A stretch of DNA of 42,109 nucleotides from Sphingobacterium alimentarium (lineage in GTDB: Bacteria > Bacteroidota > Bacteroidia > Sphingobacteriales > Sphingobacteriaceae): assembly GCF_004342685.1 (NCBI RefSeq), contig NZ_SMBZ01000034.1, forward strand, positions 1-42,109, given 5' to 3'. A program made the position numbers and the translations under genes. Shown in pieces: positions 7,957 to 16,477 of the stretch. Position 1 is the stretch's first letter, and each line of letters opens with the position of its first letter. Under the pieces are notes generated by a model that did no database searches, was not told the origin of the DNA, and saw only the letters and a list, made by a program, of their open reading frames with translations.

Positions 7957-9273
7957 TTAAGAGTCTTGGTTATCGTCTTCAGTATTTTCGATTACATCCA
8001 ACTTCACGTACTCAATATTCTGCTGCGTCTTCTTCATAATCGTAAATCGGTAGTCTAAGTCTTCCATAGATTCACCCACATCAGGTATTTTTTCAAAGAT
8101 ATGACTTACTAGACCAGCTATCGTATCATAGTCCGAACTTTCCGGTAAGTCTATCGGAAGGTATTCATTGACATCATGTACATTGGCTCCAGCATCCAGC
8201 ATAAATTCCGTTTCCGAAATCTGCTCTACCACTGGGTTTTCTTCATCATACTCATCTTGAATATCACCGACCAACTCTTCTACAATATCCTCCAATGTAA
8301 CCATACCTGACGTTCCGCCAAACTCATCCAATACAAATGCAATTTGAATGCGTTTCTGCTGGAACTCAGCCATCAAATCATTGATTTTTTTGGTTTCAGG
8401 GATAAAGTACGGCTTACGCATAATGTCTTTCAGCTCGACCTCTTTACCTTTCACCACAATAGGGAGAATATCCTTTGTATGTACTACCCCTACGATCTTA
8501 TCGATATTGTCCGAATAGATCGGAATACGCGAATAACCTTCTTCAGTGACAGTCTTGATAAATTCTTCCGTAGAATCATTGACTTCTACAGCAACAATTT
8601 TGGTGCGCGGCACCATGATATTCTTAACAATACGCTCATTAAAATCAAAAACATTTTTGATAAGCTCATGCTCCGACATATTCAATACGCCCGACTCTTT
8701 ACCTTTATCCAGTAAATATTGCAATTCTTCCGAAGAGTGAATGGATTCATTGGGGTGCGGTTCGATACCTACCAACTTGAGTAAGAAATTTGCCAACCCA
8801 TTAAACACAAAAATCAATGGCATTAATAGCCAATAAAACAAGCGTAAAGGCACAGCAATCTTCATCGTGGTAGCGACCGGTTTTTGAATGGCGATAGATT
8901 TGGGCGCTAACTCACCGAGCACTACGTGTAATAACGTGATTGTTCCGAAGGCAATAGCAATTCCTAATCCCTTTGCCCAACCTTGTGAAACATCGATATC
9001 CAACAAACCAAAAGCCTGATGCACCGCATTGGTCATGACCTTCTCCCCGATCCATCCCAGACCTAGAGAAGCCAAAGTAATACCTAGCTGTGTGGCAGCT
9101 AGGTATTTGTCCAAATGCTCTGTAATATTTTTTGCTACTTTAGCCACATTGCTACCGGATTTGGCCTGTAGCTCGATTTGCGATGCCCTTACCTTGACAA
9201 TCGCAAACTCAGCTGCGACAAAAAAACCATTTGCACAGACTAATAATAACGTCCAAAAAATATCGAGAGCCAT
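7957..9273 (-). CDS. CNNM/CBS-domain membrane protein (hemolysin family, CorB/GldE-like)
   Basis: This 438-residue protein starts with a CNNM (DUF21) membrane domain (about residues 1-190, with helices near 5-25, 60-80, 95-125 and 140-165). A pair of CBS domains follows (about 215-335, including NIMVPRTKIVAVEVN and GYSRIPIYSDNIDKIVGVVHTKDIL). A CorC/HlyC transporter-associated domain is at about 350-428. Bacterial CNNM homologues such as CorB act in Mg2+ transport. Bacteroidota also use a relative, GldE, in gliding, and I cannot separate the two here. It lies between ppa and rsmE with gaps of four and one bases, so it is surely co-transcribed. Pairing with pyrophosphatase, a Mg2+-dependent enzyme, may be coincidence. 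Confidence 0.9.
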   Translation of the reverse strand: MALDIFWTLLLVCANGFFVAAEFAIVKVRASQIELQAKSGSNVAKVAKNITEHLDKYLAATQLGITLASLGLGWIGEKVMTNAVHQAFGLLDIDVSQGWAKGLGIAIAFGTITLLHVVLGELAPKSIAIQKPVATTMKIAVPLRLFYWLLMPLIFVFNGLANFLLKLVGIEPHPNESIHSSEELQYLLDKGKESGVLNMSEHELIKNVFDFNERIVKNIMVPRTKIVAVEVNDSTEEFIKTVTEEGYSRIPIYSDNIDKIVGVVHTKDILPIVVKGKEVELKDIMRKPYFIPETKKINDLMAEFQQKRIQIAFVLDEFGGTSGMVTLEDIVEELVGDIQDEYDEENPVVEQISETEFMLDAGANVHDVNEYLPIDLPESSDYDTIAGLVSHIFEKIPDVGESMEDLDYRFTIMKKTQQNIEYVKLDVIENTEDDNQDS

Positions 9274-9277
9274 TTGA

Positions 9278-9820
9278 TTATTTATTTCTTATTTCAGTAT
9301 TATAAAGTTCGATACTCTCTTTTATAATATTTTGAGCATACGCACGACCGTATAAATTTTGAATTTCTACGCTCTTTCCTTCCAATGCTTTGTAATCTTG
9401 GAAGAAACGAACAATTTCTTTCATGGTATGCGGGGGCAATTCCGATAGATCGTTGATATAATTTACAGATACATCATTTTTAGCTACGGCAATGATTTTG
9501 TCATCTTGCTCACCACCATCGATCATGTGCATCACACCGATTACTTTAGCCTCGATCAGACTCATAGGATATACATCCACGGAGCTAATGACTAAAATAT
9601 CCAATGGATCTTTATCATCACAGTATGTTTGCGGAATGAATCCATAATTCGCTGGATACATTACAGAGGAGAATAATACACGGTCCAATTTAATTAAACC
9701 ACTCTCTTTGTCAATTTCATATTTTGCTTTTGAACCTTTAGGAATTTCAATTATGGCATTTACTGAATTTGGCACGTCGTCTCCAGGAGACACTTGATGC
9801 CAAGGATGTTGTGTACTCAT
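9278..9820 (-). CDS. ppa: Inorganic pyrophosphatase, family I
   Basis: The 180-residue protein matches the usual length of soluble family I pyrophosphatases. It has the motifs [15 protein letters not shown] (substrate and metal ligands near residues 28-42), [11 protein letters not shown] and the signature DDKDPLDI, whose Asp residues bind Mg2+. It hydrolyses pyrophosphate in the cytoplasm and so pulls biosynthetic reactions forward. It starts at ATG 9820, 17 bases after the DedA gene ends, and is followed four bases later by the CNNM gene. No irregularity was seen. Confidence 0.96.
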   Translation of the reverse strand: MSTQHPWHQVSPGDDVPNSVNAIIEIPKGSKAKYEIDKESGLIKLDRVLFSSVMYPANYGFIPQTYCDDKDPLDILVISSVDVYPMSLIEAKVIGVMHMIDGGEQDDKIIAVAKNDVSVNYINDLSELPPHTMKEIVRFFQDYKALEGKSVEIQNLYGRAYAQNIIKESIELYNTEIRNK

Positions 9821-9836
9821 TAATATTACTTACTGT

Positions 9837-10484
9837 TTATTTTGTTAATTTCTGTTTTCGATTTTTCAACCATCTCTTGAGTAAAGCTATGATAATAGGT
9901 AAGAAAGCAATGACAATCATACCTATCACAATATATTCTACATAATTGATGATTTCAGGGAATAAAGCTCCTAGATAGTATCCAGATAAGGTCAAAAGAC
10001 CTACCCAAACAAGTGCGCCCAATACATTGTACAAGACAAACTTCTTGAAGTCAAGCTTCACTACCCCCGCAAATATGGGTGCAAATGTACGAATTATTGG
10101 CACAAACCTACCAATGACTAAGGCAGTTCCACCATATTTCTGGTAGAATTCTTCAGCCATGACAATATATTTTTTCTTGAAAATCCAAGAATCTTCTCTC
10201 TTGAAAAGCATGGGCCCGGCTCGATGGCCAAACCAATATCCAGCAAAATTACCCGCAATACCCGAAGCCAAAATGCCTAAAAACATCGTAGTGATGCTTA
10301 CGTCAATTTTATTAAGGGCGCAGAATAGCCCCGCTAGAAATAATAAATAGTCTCCTGGCAAAAAGAAGCCAAAGAAGAGACCCGTTTCCGCAAATACAAT
10401 CAAACATACTATATAGAATCCGCCGTTACTCAGTAAGTACTCGGGATCCATTAGTTGTTGGAATGACAATAAAAACTCTTGCAT
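9837..10484 (-). CDS. DedA family membrane protein
   Basis: The 215-residue protein has the DedA (SNARE-associated/VTT) pattern: a re-entrant segment with ETGLFFGFFLPGDYLLFLAGL (about residues 32-53), then ASGIAGNFAGYWFGHRAG (about 74-91). The conserved RFVPIIRTFAPIFAGV stretch (about 124-139) and two C-terminal helices follow. Members of this family are involved in membrane homeostasis, and several act in recycling the undecaprenyl phosphate or phosphatidylethanolamine carrier lipids; the role of this one is not known. The gene starts at ATG 10484, 34 bases after the HIT gene, and is probably in the same transcript. Confidence 0.92.
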   Translation of the reverse strand: MQEFLLSFQQLMDPEYLLSNGGFYIVCLIVFAETGLFFGFFLPGDYLLFLAGLFCALNKIDVSITTMFLGILASGIAGNFAGYWFGHRAGPMLFKREDSWIFKKKYIVMAEEFYQKYGGTALVIGRFVPIIRTFAPIFAGVVKLDFKKFVLYNVLGALVWVGLLTLSGYYLGALFPEIINYVEYIVIGMIVIAFLPIIIALLKRWLKNRKQKLTK

Positions 10485-10518
10485 ACTAGTTAGTTCGTTA
10501 TAAGACTTCTGCTACGTG

Positions 10519-10932
10519 TTATTCTGCATTAGTCACTTCCGAAATCGCCTGACGTATATCATCGGCAATTTGCTGCAATTCATCTGCTGGCAATGACAAT
10601 TTTGGCTTGTCAAAACTCATATCACTAACCTTATTTAATGGAATCAAATGTATATGGGCATGTGCCACCTCTAGACCTACTACGGCCACGCCTACTTTCA
10701 CACAGGGGAATACTTTTTTAATACCTTGCGATACTATCTTTGCAAACACCCATAAGCCCATGTACTCATCGTTATCAATATCAAAGATATAGTCTGTCTC
10801 TTTTTTAGGGATTACCAATACATGCCCTCGTGTAAGGGGTGATATATCTAAAAATGCTAAATAATCATTACTCTCAGCTACTTTATAAGCAGGTATTTCA
10901 CCAGCTATAATTTTGGAAAATATCGTAGACAT
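10519..10932 (-). CDS. HIT family nucleotide-binding protein
   Basis: With ATG at 10930-10932 the product is 137 residues, starting STIFSKIIAGEIPAYKV as typical family members do. A longer reading frame exists upstream, but the promoter element TATATTTG lies inside it, which argues for the shorter start. The histidine-triad signature HAHIHLIP is at residues 91-98, and the fold is complete (FLDISPLTRGHVLVIPK). HIT proteins of this group hydrolyse nucleotide phosphoramidates or dinucleoside polyphosphates; the substrate here is unknown. It is probably the first gene of the HIT-dedA-ppa-CNNM-rsmE group and lies downstream of greA, from which it is separated by a terminator. Confidence 0.93.
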   Translation of the reverse strand: MSTIFSKIIAGEIPAYKVAESNDYLAFLDISPLTRGHVLVIPKKETDYIFDIDNDEYMGLWVFAKIVSQGIKKVFPCVKVGVAVVGLEVAHAHIHLIPLNKVSDMSFDKPKLSLPADELQQIADDIRQAISEVTNAE

Positions 10933-10957
10933 ATAATATTTCGTATCAGTGTATCCG

Positions 10958-10965
10958 CAAATATA
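10958..10965 (-). promoter_or_regulatory. -7 element (TATATTTG) for the HIT-dedA-ppa-CNNM-rsmE group
   Basis: The minus strand reads TATATTTG, a full match to TAnnTTTG, 25 bases before the HIT start codon. The nearest TTG (10981-10983) is 15 bases upstream, slightly closer than usual. Confidence 0.55.
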
Positions 10966-11054
10966 ACAAAATATCAAAGACAATATGGTAATATTGGCAG
11001 CGTTTTGATATTCATCTTACAATTTAAATACTTTAGGAATCGAGCTAAAAATGA

Positions 11055-11087
11055 AAAAGGATTCTTTTTTTAACAAAGAATCCTTTT
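11055..11087 (-). terminator. Terminator after greA
   Basis: The 13-base arms at 11055-11067 and 11075-11087 (AAAAGGATTCTTT and its complement) are perfect, with a seven-base loop. On the minus strand they are followed by a T-rich tract. The stem lies 62 bases beyond the greA stop and insulates greA from the HIT operon. Confidence 0.85.
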
Positions 11088-11149
11088 GTGTGATATAGCA
11101 AAGTAATATAAGCGGTTATGGCAGTACCGCTCATAACCTTTACATACGC

Positions 11150-11623
11150 TTATCTTGAAATATCCAAGATTTCAAATTCAATTTCGCCAGCTGGCACCTG
11201 TACCAAGGCAACATCGCCTACGGATTTACCCAACAAGCCTTGTGCAATTGGGGATTTAACAGAAATTTTACCTGCTTTCAAGTCAGCCTCCGTTTCCGAA
11301 ACTAACTGATAAGTCATCTCCGCACCATTCTTTTTGTTACGAATACGTACAATAGACAACGCCAACACTTTAGATAAATCCAATTTGGACTCATCGATCA
11401 AACGGGCACTTGACAATACCTCTTCCAACTTCGCAATCTTAGCCTCGTGCAAGCCTTGAGCTTCTTTTGCAGCATCGTATTCTGCATTTTCGGACAAATC
11501 ACCTTTGTCTCTTGCTTCAGCAATAGCGTTAGCAATCTTAACTCGTCCTTCCGACTTTAAGTACTGTAACTCCTCCTTGAGTTTTGCTAACCCTTCTTCG
11601 GTGTAATAAGTTACTTCTGCCAT
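11150..11623 (-). CDS. greA: Transcription elongation factor GreA
   Basis: The 157-residue protein shows both GreA domains: an N-terminal coiled coil (about residues 1-75) with acidic tip residues in DKGDLSENAEYDAAKEAQG (about 40-58), and a C-terminal FKBP-like domain (about 80-157) ending IAQGLLGKSVGDVALVQVPAGEIEFEILDI. GreA enters the secondary channel of RNA polymerase and helps cleave backtracked RNA. The length is normal. It is a single-gene unit bounded by terminators at 11676-11712 and 11055-11087. Confidence 0.97.
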   Translation of the reverse strand: MAEVTYYTEEGLAKLKEELQYLKSEGRVKIANAIAEARDKGDLSENAEYDAAKEAQGLHEAKIAKLEEVLSSARLIDESKLDLSKVLALSIVRIRNKKNGAEMTYQLVSETEADLKAGKISVKSPIAQGLLGKSVGDVALVQVPAGEIEFEILDISR

Positions 11624-11675
11624 AATTTTATATTTTAACTTAATTAATTAACAAAAAAAATTTAACAAAAAAATA

Positions 11676-11712
11676 AACAAGACCATTCGCTCCAGGAGAG
11701 AATGGTCTTGTT
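11676..11712 (-). terminator. Terminator after the response regulator gene
   Basis: The 13-base arms AACAAGACCATTC (11676-11688) and its complement (11700-11712) enclose an 11-base loop. On the minus strand the stem is followed by TTTATTTTTTTG. It ends the S9-kinase-regulator operon. Confidence 0.85.
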
Positions 11713-11767
11713 CATCGTTCTACACGAAGATATATTAAATAAATCAATATTCCAAATTAGTAATAAA

Positions 11768-12475
11768 CTATTCTTCGTTCACAAATTTATAGCCTAAGCC
11801 ACGTACTGTCTGTAGGTATGTAGGCTTATCTGGATTGCTTTCTATCTTCTTGCGCAAGCGCACTACGTGCATATCCAGTGTACGGGTGTTGACATTGGAG
11901 CTATACCCCCATACCACTTCCATCAGCTCCTCACGCGTGATTTCCTTACCCATGTTTTGAAGAAAATGCAACAAAATTCTGTTTTCCAAGATAGTGAGCT
12001 CTATCTTCTTACCATCACGTATGAGTGAGTGAATCTGTGGATGATGTTCGGTGCTACCAAATACGTACACATCTTTGTTTGCATTTTTAGGCACAAAGAA
12101 CCGGACTTTATTATCAATCATAGCGACCAATACATCCATATTGAATGGCTTGGTAATATAGTCGGTAATGCCATGGCTATAGGCATCGATCTTATCGACA
12201 TCTTGCGATTTTGCGGTCATCATAATGATGATATGTTCGAATCCCTTATTACGTACGGATCGACACACATCGATACCCTCCTTGCCGGGAAGCATCCAGT
12301 CCAAAAGAACAATATCCGGTTGTACAGATAATATTAACTCTTCTGCCTCATCACCATTACCAGCCTGCACTACTTTATAGCGCTCAGTCTGCAAACGGTG
12401 GCTGATCAAAAAACGTAAATTTTCATCATCTTCAATGACAGCAACTGTAATATCTTTATCCATATTTTTATCCAT
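11768..12475 (-). CDS. OmpR-type response regulator (RprY-like)
   Basis: The 235-residue protein has a receiver domain (about residues 8-125) with the acidic pair EDD at 15-17, phospho-acceptor Asp59 in VLLDWMLPG and the conserved Lys in YITKPF. A winged-helix OmpR-type DNA-binding domain follows (about 140-233), ending TYLQTVRGLGYKFV. It looks like the RprY group of Bacteroidota regulators. The ATG at 12475 overlaps the end of the kinase gene by eight bases, so translation is probably coupled. A second in-frame ATG at 12463 lies in a 12-base tandem repeat, and either could be used. It is last in an operon with the kinase and the S9-like lipoprotein. Confidence 0.93.
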   Translation of the reverse strand: MDKNMDKDITVAVIEDDENLRFLISHRLQTERYKVVQAGNGDEAEELILSVQPDIVLLDWMLPGKEGIDVCRSVRNKGFEHIIIMMTAKSQDVDKIDAYSHGITDYITKPFNMDVLVAMIDNKVRFFVPKNANKDVYVFGSTEHHPQIHSLIRDGKKIELTILENRILLHFLQNMGKEITREELMEVVWGYSSNVNTRTLDMHVVRLRKKIESNPDKPTYLQTVRGLGYKFVNEE

Positions 12476-14144
12476 TTTTGACTTCTGTAGGAAATACTAA
12501 CGTGAATGACGTTCCTACATTCAATTCGCTTTCAACTTTAATTTCACCGCCCATGAATTCGGTTATTTCTTTACAAAATGCTAATCCCAGTCCAATACTT
12601 CCTTGTTGATTAAATTGGTTTTTGACGCGGTAAAATTTCTTAAAAATACTATTAAATTCTTTCTTATCTATACCTATCCCCCGATCGTTGAATAAAATAA
12701 CAAAATTTTTCTTAGTTTGTTCAACATTTATCTCCAAAAACCGCTTGCTGGGGCTGGAGTATTTGTAAGCATTATCTATTAAATTCTGAAACACGCTAGT
12801 CAGCAAAACAGGGTCTGCATAGATTTCATCTTTCACTCTGACGCGTGTCTGCAACTCCAAATCGGGGTATTTGATCCGCGTGGATTCGAATATATGCTGA
12901 CTAAATTCTTTTAAATCTATATATTCACCATTGAATTTGATGGATTTGTTTTCGATTTGTGCAAACGAAAGCAGCTTATTCATCAGACTATTCAATTTGT
13001 CTGCCTCCTGATCCAATATACGGCCGTACATGGCTCTATCCCCATCGCTTAATTGCTCCGCACTTTTGATATTATTACCCGCAATTTTTATCACACTCAC
13101 CGGAGTTTTAAATTCATGGGTCAGATTATTGATAAAATCGTATTGAAGTTGGTACATCCGATTGTTGGTCAATACATTCCGATAAATCAAATATCCTAAC
13201 GATAGCAAAATTAGATAGATAAGAATCAAAATAATCACAACAGGAAAAAATTTCTTGTTTATTTCCTTAGAGATATGATTTTGCGAGGATTCAAATTGCA
13301 ACTTATATTCTGATAATGCCCCGGGCAAAGCTATTTCGGTTTTCAGATACACGTCTTCATTCAGGACGTACTGATCCACCACAGGCTTGATAGATACCTT
13401 TTCATACAGGTTTGTATATTTATTTTTGACCTGCATCTTAGTAGGCAAAATGTAGAACACATAAAAATCCTGCTCATAGACGGATTTTTGATAATTGGCA
13501 TCTATCATCATATTGCGAAAGGCCAGAATATCCGTCATGCGTGGTATATTTAGATAAGAAATCTTACCAGGCTGTATGTTGTAAAAAAGCTTATATATCT
13601 CCGTATTTGCAATCTTGGTGGTATCAATCTGATCGCGGCCCAGCCATGTACACAAACGCAAAAAAACACTGTACAGTTCTTCATTCGAAGAAAGATCTCC
13701 ACTCGCTGTTTGTTTGGTACTTTGTAAGCGATAATCTGCGCTCAGCTGATACTGATAACTGGATTTAGAAGATGCACCAAAATTACCGATACGCATCTGC
13801 CGCTGTGCCGAATCAATATTCGTAAAGACGATATCCGAAAATTCTATCTTCTGTACAAAAGGATATTTACGCAAGACCGTACTGGAAAATTCCTTTGCTT
13901 GGACCGAATCCATAAAACCTTGATAGTAAGCGACCTCTGGAATTTTCTCCTGAAAGAATTCATTGAAATCCTTAATAGTCTCGTCGAATACTTCAGCTTT
14001 GCGGTTGTTAAAGTCCGTTTGGACGAAATTGGAAGTAATAGTGCGTGCGAAAAACACGGAAATAACAAACAATAAAGTCACGAAAAGCAAGAACACCAGC
14101 AGTAAGCCAAAGTTTTTTCTATATCTCGAATCAATCTTTGCCAT
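12468..14144 (-). CDS. Membrane sensor histidine kinase (RprX-like)
   Basis: The 558-residue kinase has TM1 (about residues 13-33), a periplasmic sensor region of roughly 265 residues with no fold I recognise, TM2 (about 300-325, VVIILILIYLILLSLGYLIY), and then the catalytic core without a HAMP domain. The HisKA H-box NLTHEFKTPVSVIK has phospho-acceptor His343. The N-box NLIDNAYKYSS, G1 DRGIGID, F-box FKKFYR and G2 GSIGLGLAF are all intact. Its start overlaps the stop of the S9-like gene as TAATG, and its own stop overlaps the start of the response regulator. The three are therefore a tightly coupled unit. The large periplasmic region could receive a signal from the S9-like lipoprotein, but that is inference. 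Confidence 0.94.
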   Translation of the reverse strand: MAKIDSRYRKNFGLLLVFLLFVTLLFVISVFFARTITSNFVQTDFNNRKAEVFDETIKDFNEFFQEKIPEVAYYQGFMDSVQAKEFSSTVLRKYPFVQKIEFSDIVFTNIDSAQRQMRIGNFGASSKSSYQYQLSADYRLQSTKQTASGDLSSNEELYSVFLRLCTWLGRDQIDTTKIANTEIYKLFYNIQPGKISYLNIPRMTDILAFRNMMIDANYQKSVYEQDFYVFYILPTKMQVKNKYTNLYEKVSIKPVVDQYVLNEDVYLKTEIALPGALSEYKLQFESSQNHISKEINKKFFPVVIILILIYLILLSLGYLIYRNVLTNNRMYQLQYDFINNLTHEFKTPVSVIKIAGNNIKSAEQLSDGDRAMYGRILDQEADKLNSLMNKLLSFAQIENKSIKFNGEYIDLKEFSQHIFESTRIKYPDLELQTRVRVKDEIYADPVLLTSVFQNLIDNAYKYSSPSKRFLEINVEQTKKNFVILFNDRGIGIDKKEFNSIFKKFYRVKNQFNQQGSIGLGLAFCKEITEFMGGEIKVESELNVGTSFTLVFPTEVKNG

Positions 14145-16027
14145 TATTTTAATTGCTCTTTCAAGAATTTCTCTATCGTCTGATAAAACTCTACTATATT
14201 CTCATCTTTCTTAAATCTTCGTCCTTCGTCTTCTTTCAGCACATATTGATATGGTACGTTGTTGCTTTTCAGTTTTTGTACGAAGTGATTGACATCGGTC
14301 ATGCTATTGTAGCGGTCTTTACCTCCTTGAAACATAAGTATAGGCATCCTGATTTTCTCCGCATGGAAAAGCGGGGAAATAGCTTTGAAAAGTTCGTACT
14401 CTTTTTGTGGATCACCTATAATTTTATAATACAGCTGTTTATAAGAGTTGAGGTAAGGCGGAAATTCCTTGAAATACGCAAAAAGGTTAATATAGCCCGA
14501 TGAAGAAATCGCACATTTGTACAATGTTGGGTTGAAACAAGCCGCATACAATGCGGAATATCCTCCAAATCCAGTTCCCATTATCGCAATACGGTCTTTG
14601 TCGGCGATTCCTTTGTGAATCAACCAGGCTACGCCATCATTAATATCATTCTGAATCTCACCACCCCATTGCTTAAATCCTGACACATAAAAGTTCTTGC
14701 CCAATCCTACCGAACCGCGATAATTCACTTGAAATACAGCATACCCTCTATTTGCGAGAAACTGGACTTCCGAATTAAAACCCCATACATCACGACGATT
14801 AGGTCCATCATGCACCAAAACCACGACCGGATATTTATCCTTTTTTTCCAATGGATAAGTAATATATCCTTTGATATGCTTGCCATCCCGAGAATCGAAA
14901 GCCACTTCCTCCATGGCTGGTAATTTTTTATTACTCAATGCAGGATTAATTGGTGTAAGTTCCTTAATCTTGCCTTTGTAGTAATAGTATATTCCACCCG
15001 GATTGGTATCCGTATATGTTTTGAATAATACAGTCTGAAAAGAACTGTCTACATCGATAATATCTACGCTATTGCCTTCAAATTGTGAAGAAATGGTTTT
15101 GTAAATATGTTTCAGCTGCTCGTTATGGATGACCGTTTCCTTTTTCTTATTATAGGCTGTAGAGAAAAGGAGTTCTTGACGGGTGAAGGAATAGCCGTCT
15201 CCATTCATATCTACATCATCATTTTTAGCAAGAATAGTCTCTGTACCAGTTTCTAAGTCCAGATTGACAACAGCCATTTTGTCCCGACCACGGTTCGATA
15301 GCGCATAGACATTCTGTTTGGAGTTTTTGAGTGGTCCCAAGGGATAGACTAAGGACGAAAAATCCGTTTCCAAGACATTGCGATAAGGCAAATACTCTTC
15401 TTCCCTATACCACAAGCGATCTTCTACACTGTCGCTGGATAATGCCAATCTCACCTTGCCATCCGAGGACACGAACCATTCTTTGAAATCATGGATATTT
15501 TCATCTACGAGTTGAGGTTCGCCACCGGCTAATGGAATCCTATACAGATCGATAATCGTCGAATCTCTTCTATTCATTCGCGCTAATAGCGAACCATTAA
15601 AAGCACGTGCCGGCTTCACCCAGTCCAGCGAATGCTTGGAGGGCGCGAGTAATGGTCGGATTTCTTCGGTATGTACATCGACGGTGAATAGACGCAAACT
15701 ATCCTTGTAAGATTCCGAATTGGAAAATACGATCGTATCCTGCGTAGCCCAAAAATAGTATTGCACATTCATACTATTCTGATACGTCAGTTGCTTGGAA
15801 GAATCAGGATTCTCCAGATTTAAGACAAAAATATTTTTACAATGATCTTCTAATCCAAGGTAAGCAATATGTTTACCATCGGGTGAAATTTTAAAGTTTG
15901 AATGATCGGGCTTGTCAAAAAAATCCTCAATCGGAATTTTTTGGTCGTGAACACGCTCACTACATCCTATTACCAACATTAAGCTTATTGATAATAACAG
16001 CACATTAACTAACAATTTTGTGTTCAT
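14144..16027 (-). CDS. S9-type (prolyl oligopeptidase-like) lipoprotein lacking catalytic Ser and His
   Basis: With ATG at 16025-16027 the product has 627 residues. It starts with a lipoprotein signal (MNTKLLVNVLLLSISLMLVIGC), then a beta-propeller-like half (about 35-370, with SPDGKHIAYLGLE) and an alpha/beta-hydrolase half (about 380-627, with VVLVHDGPNRRDVWGFNSEVQFLANRGYAVFQVNYRGS). The S9 nucleophile elbow, normally G-x-S-x-G-G, reads GTGFGG, with Gly486 in the Ser position. The Asp is kept (GGKDR, Asp571). The catalytic His, normally in DEGH, is replaced by Arg603 (DEGRRF). It should therefore be inactive as a serine peptidase. The last base of its stop starts the kinase gene (TAATG), tying it to a two-component system. 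The longer upstream frame to 16057 is rejected because a promoter-like element lies in it. Confidence 0.85.
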   Translation of the reverse strand: MNTKLLVNVLLLSISLMLVIGCSERVHDQKIPIEDFFDKPDHSNFKISPDGKHIAYLGLEDHCKNIFVLNLENPDSSKQLTYQNSMNVQYYFWATQDTIVFSNSESYKDSLRLFTVDVHTEEIRPLLAPSKHSLDWVKPARAFNGSLLARMNRRDSTIIDLYRIPLAGGEPQLVDENIHDFKEWFVSSDGKVRLALSSDSVEDRLWYREEEYLPYRNVLETDFSSLVYPLGPLKNSKQNVYALSNRGRDKMAVVNLDLETGTETILAKNDDVDMNGDGYSFTRQELLFSTAYNKKKETVIHNEQLKHIYKTISSQFEGNSVDIIDVDSSFQTVLFKTYTDTNPGGIYYYYKGKIKELTPINPALSNKKLPAMEEVAFDSRDGKHIKGYITYPLEKKDKYPVVVLVHDGPNRRDVWGFNSEVQFLANRGYAVFQVNYRGSVGLGKNFYVSGFKQWGGEIQNDINDGVAWLIHKGIADKDRIAIMGTGFGGYSALYAACFNPTLYKCAISSSGYINLFAYFKEFPPYLNSYKQLYYKIIGDPQKEYELFKAISPLFHAEKIRMPILMFQGGKDRYNSMTDVNHFVQKLKSNNVPYQYVLKEDEGRRFKKDENIVEFYQTIEKFLKEQLK

Positions 16028-16045
16028 ATGGTATTTACTCCTATT

Positions 16046-16078
16046 CAAATAAAGCAATTTTTTGAGAGATTATAACAA
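16046..16078 (-). promoter_or_regulatory. Candidate promoter of the S9-kinase-regulator operon
   Basis: The minus strand has TTG (16076-16078), then 22 bases, then TTTATTTG (16046-16053), one mismatch from TAnnTTTG. The sequence AGGAG also lies 10 bases before the ATG at 16027, which is unusual for this phylum. Confidence 0.4.
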
Positions 16079-16117
16079 TTGCAACCTTATTTTTACAGCG
16101 GAATAAATACCTTTTCC

Positions 16118-16125
16118 TAACTTTG
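16118..16125 (+). promoter_or_regulatory. -7 element (TAACTTTG) abutting a start codon
   Basis: TAACTTTG matches TAnnTTTG fully and ends only four bases before the ATG at 16130. The predicted transcription start therefore falls at or next to the start codon, which points to a leaderless mRNA for the DUF4286 gene. No convincing -33 TTG is present. Confidence 0.5.
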
Positions 16126-16129
16126 CGAC

Positions 16130-16414
16130 ATGTATCTGTATAATATCTCTATCATTGTAGAAAATGACAATCACGAAATTCTAATGAATTGGGTGACAAA
16201 CAACTGGTTTCAAACCTTATCGGAAAAACCAAAATACTTGAAGATTCTGGATTCGCCGCATGAAGGGCATACTTATTCCATACAATTTAATTTCGAATAT
16301 GCGTCGGATATTCCGAAGTTTCAACAGGAAAAATTGATCGTTCTGCAAGAGTATATCTCCACGAATCACCACGAAAAAGCATTTTTGTTTGATAGTACCA
16401 TGAAGTACTTGTAG
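16130..16414 (+). CDS. DUF4286 family protein
   Basis: The 94-residue cytoplasmic protein (MYLYNISIIVENDNHEILMNWVTNNW...) matches the DUF4286 pattern of small alpha/beta proteins found throughout Bacteroidota, with no known function. No signal peptide or TM segment is present. The ATG at 16130 is the only start that keeps the opening beta strand. It is a single gene, transcribed away from the S9 operon, and ends 16 bases before the long bidirectional terminator stem. Confidence 0.8.
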   Translation: MYLYNISIIVENDNHEILMNWVTNNWFQTLSEKPKYLKILDSPHEGHTYSIQFNFEYASDIPKFQQEKLIVLQEYISTNHHEKAFLFDSTMKYL

Positions 16415-16430
16415 AATCAGGCAATTGGCT

Positions 16431-16477
16431 ATAAAGAAGAAAAGTCTCCTAAAAAATAGGAGACTTTTCTTCTTTAT
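16431..16477. terminator. Long bidirectional terminator overlapping a convergent coding end
   Basis: Perfect 21-base arms (16431-16451 and 16457-16477) enclose an AAAAA loop. The outer parts are A-rich on the left and T-rich on the right, so it can terminate in both directions. The right arm and loop also encode the last residues and stop of the minus-strand gene at 16449-16709. Confidence 0.9.
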
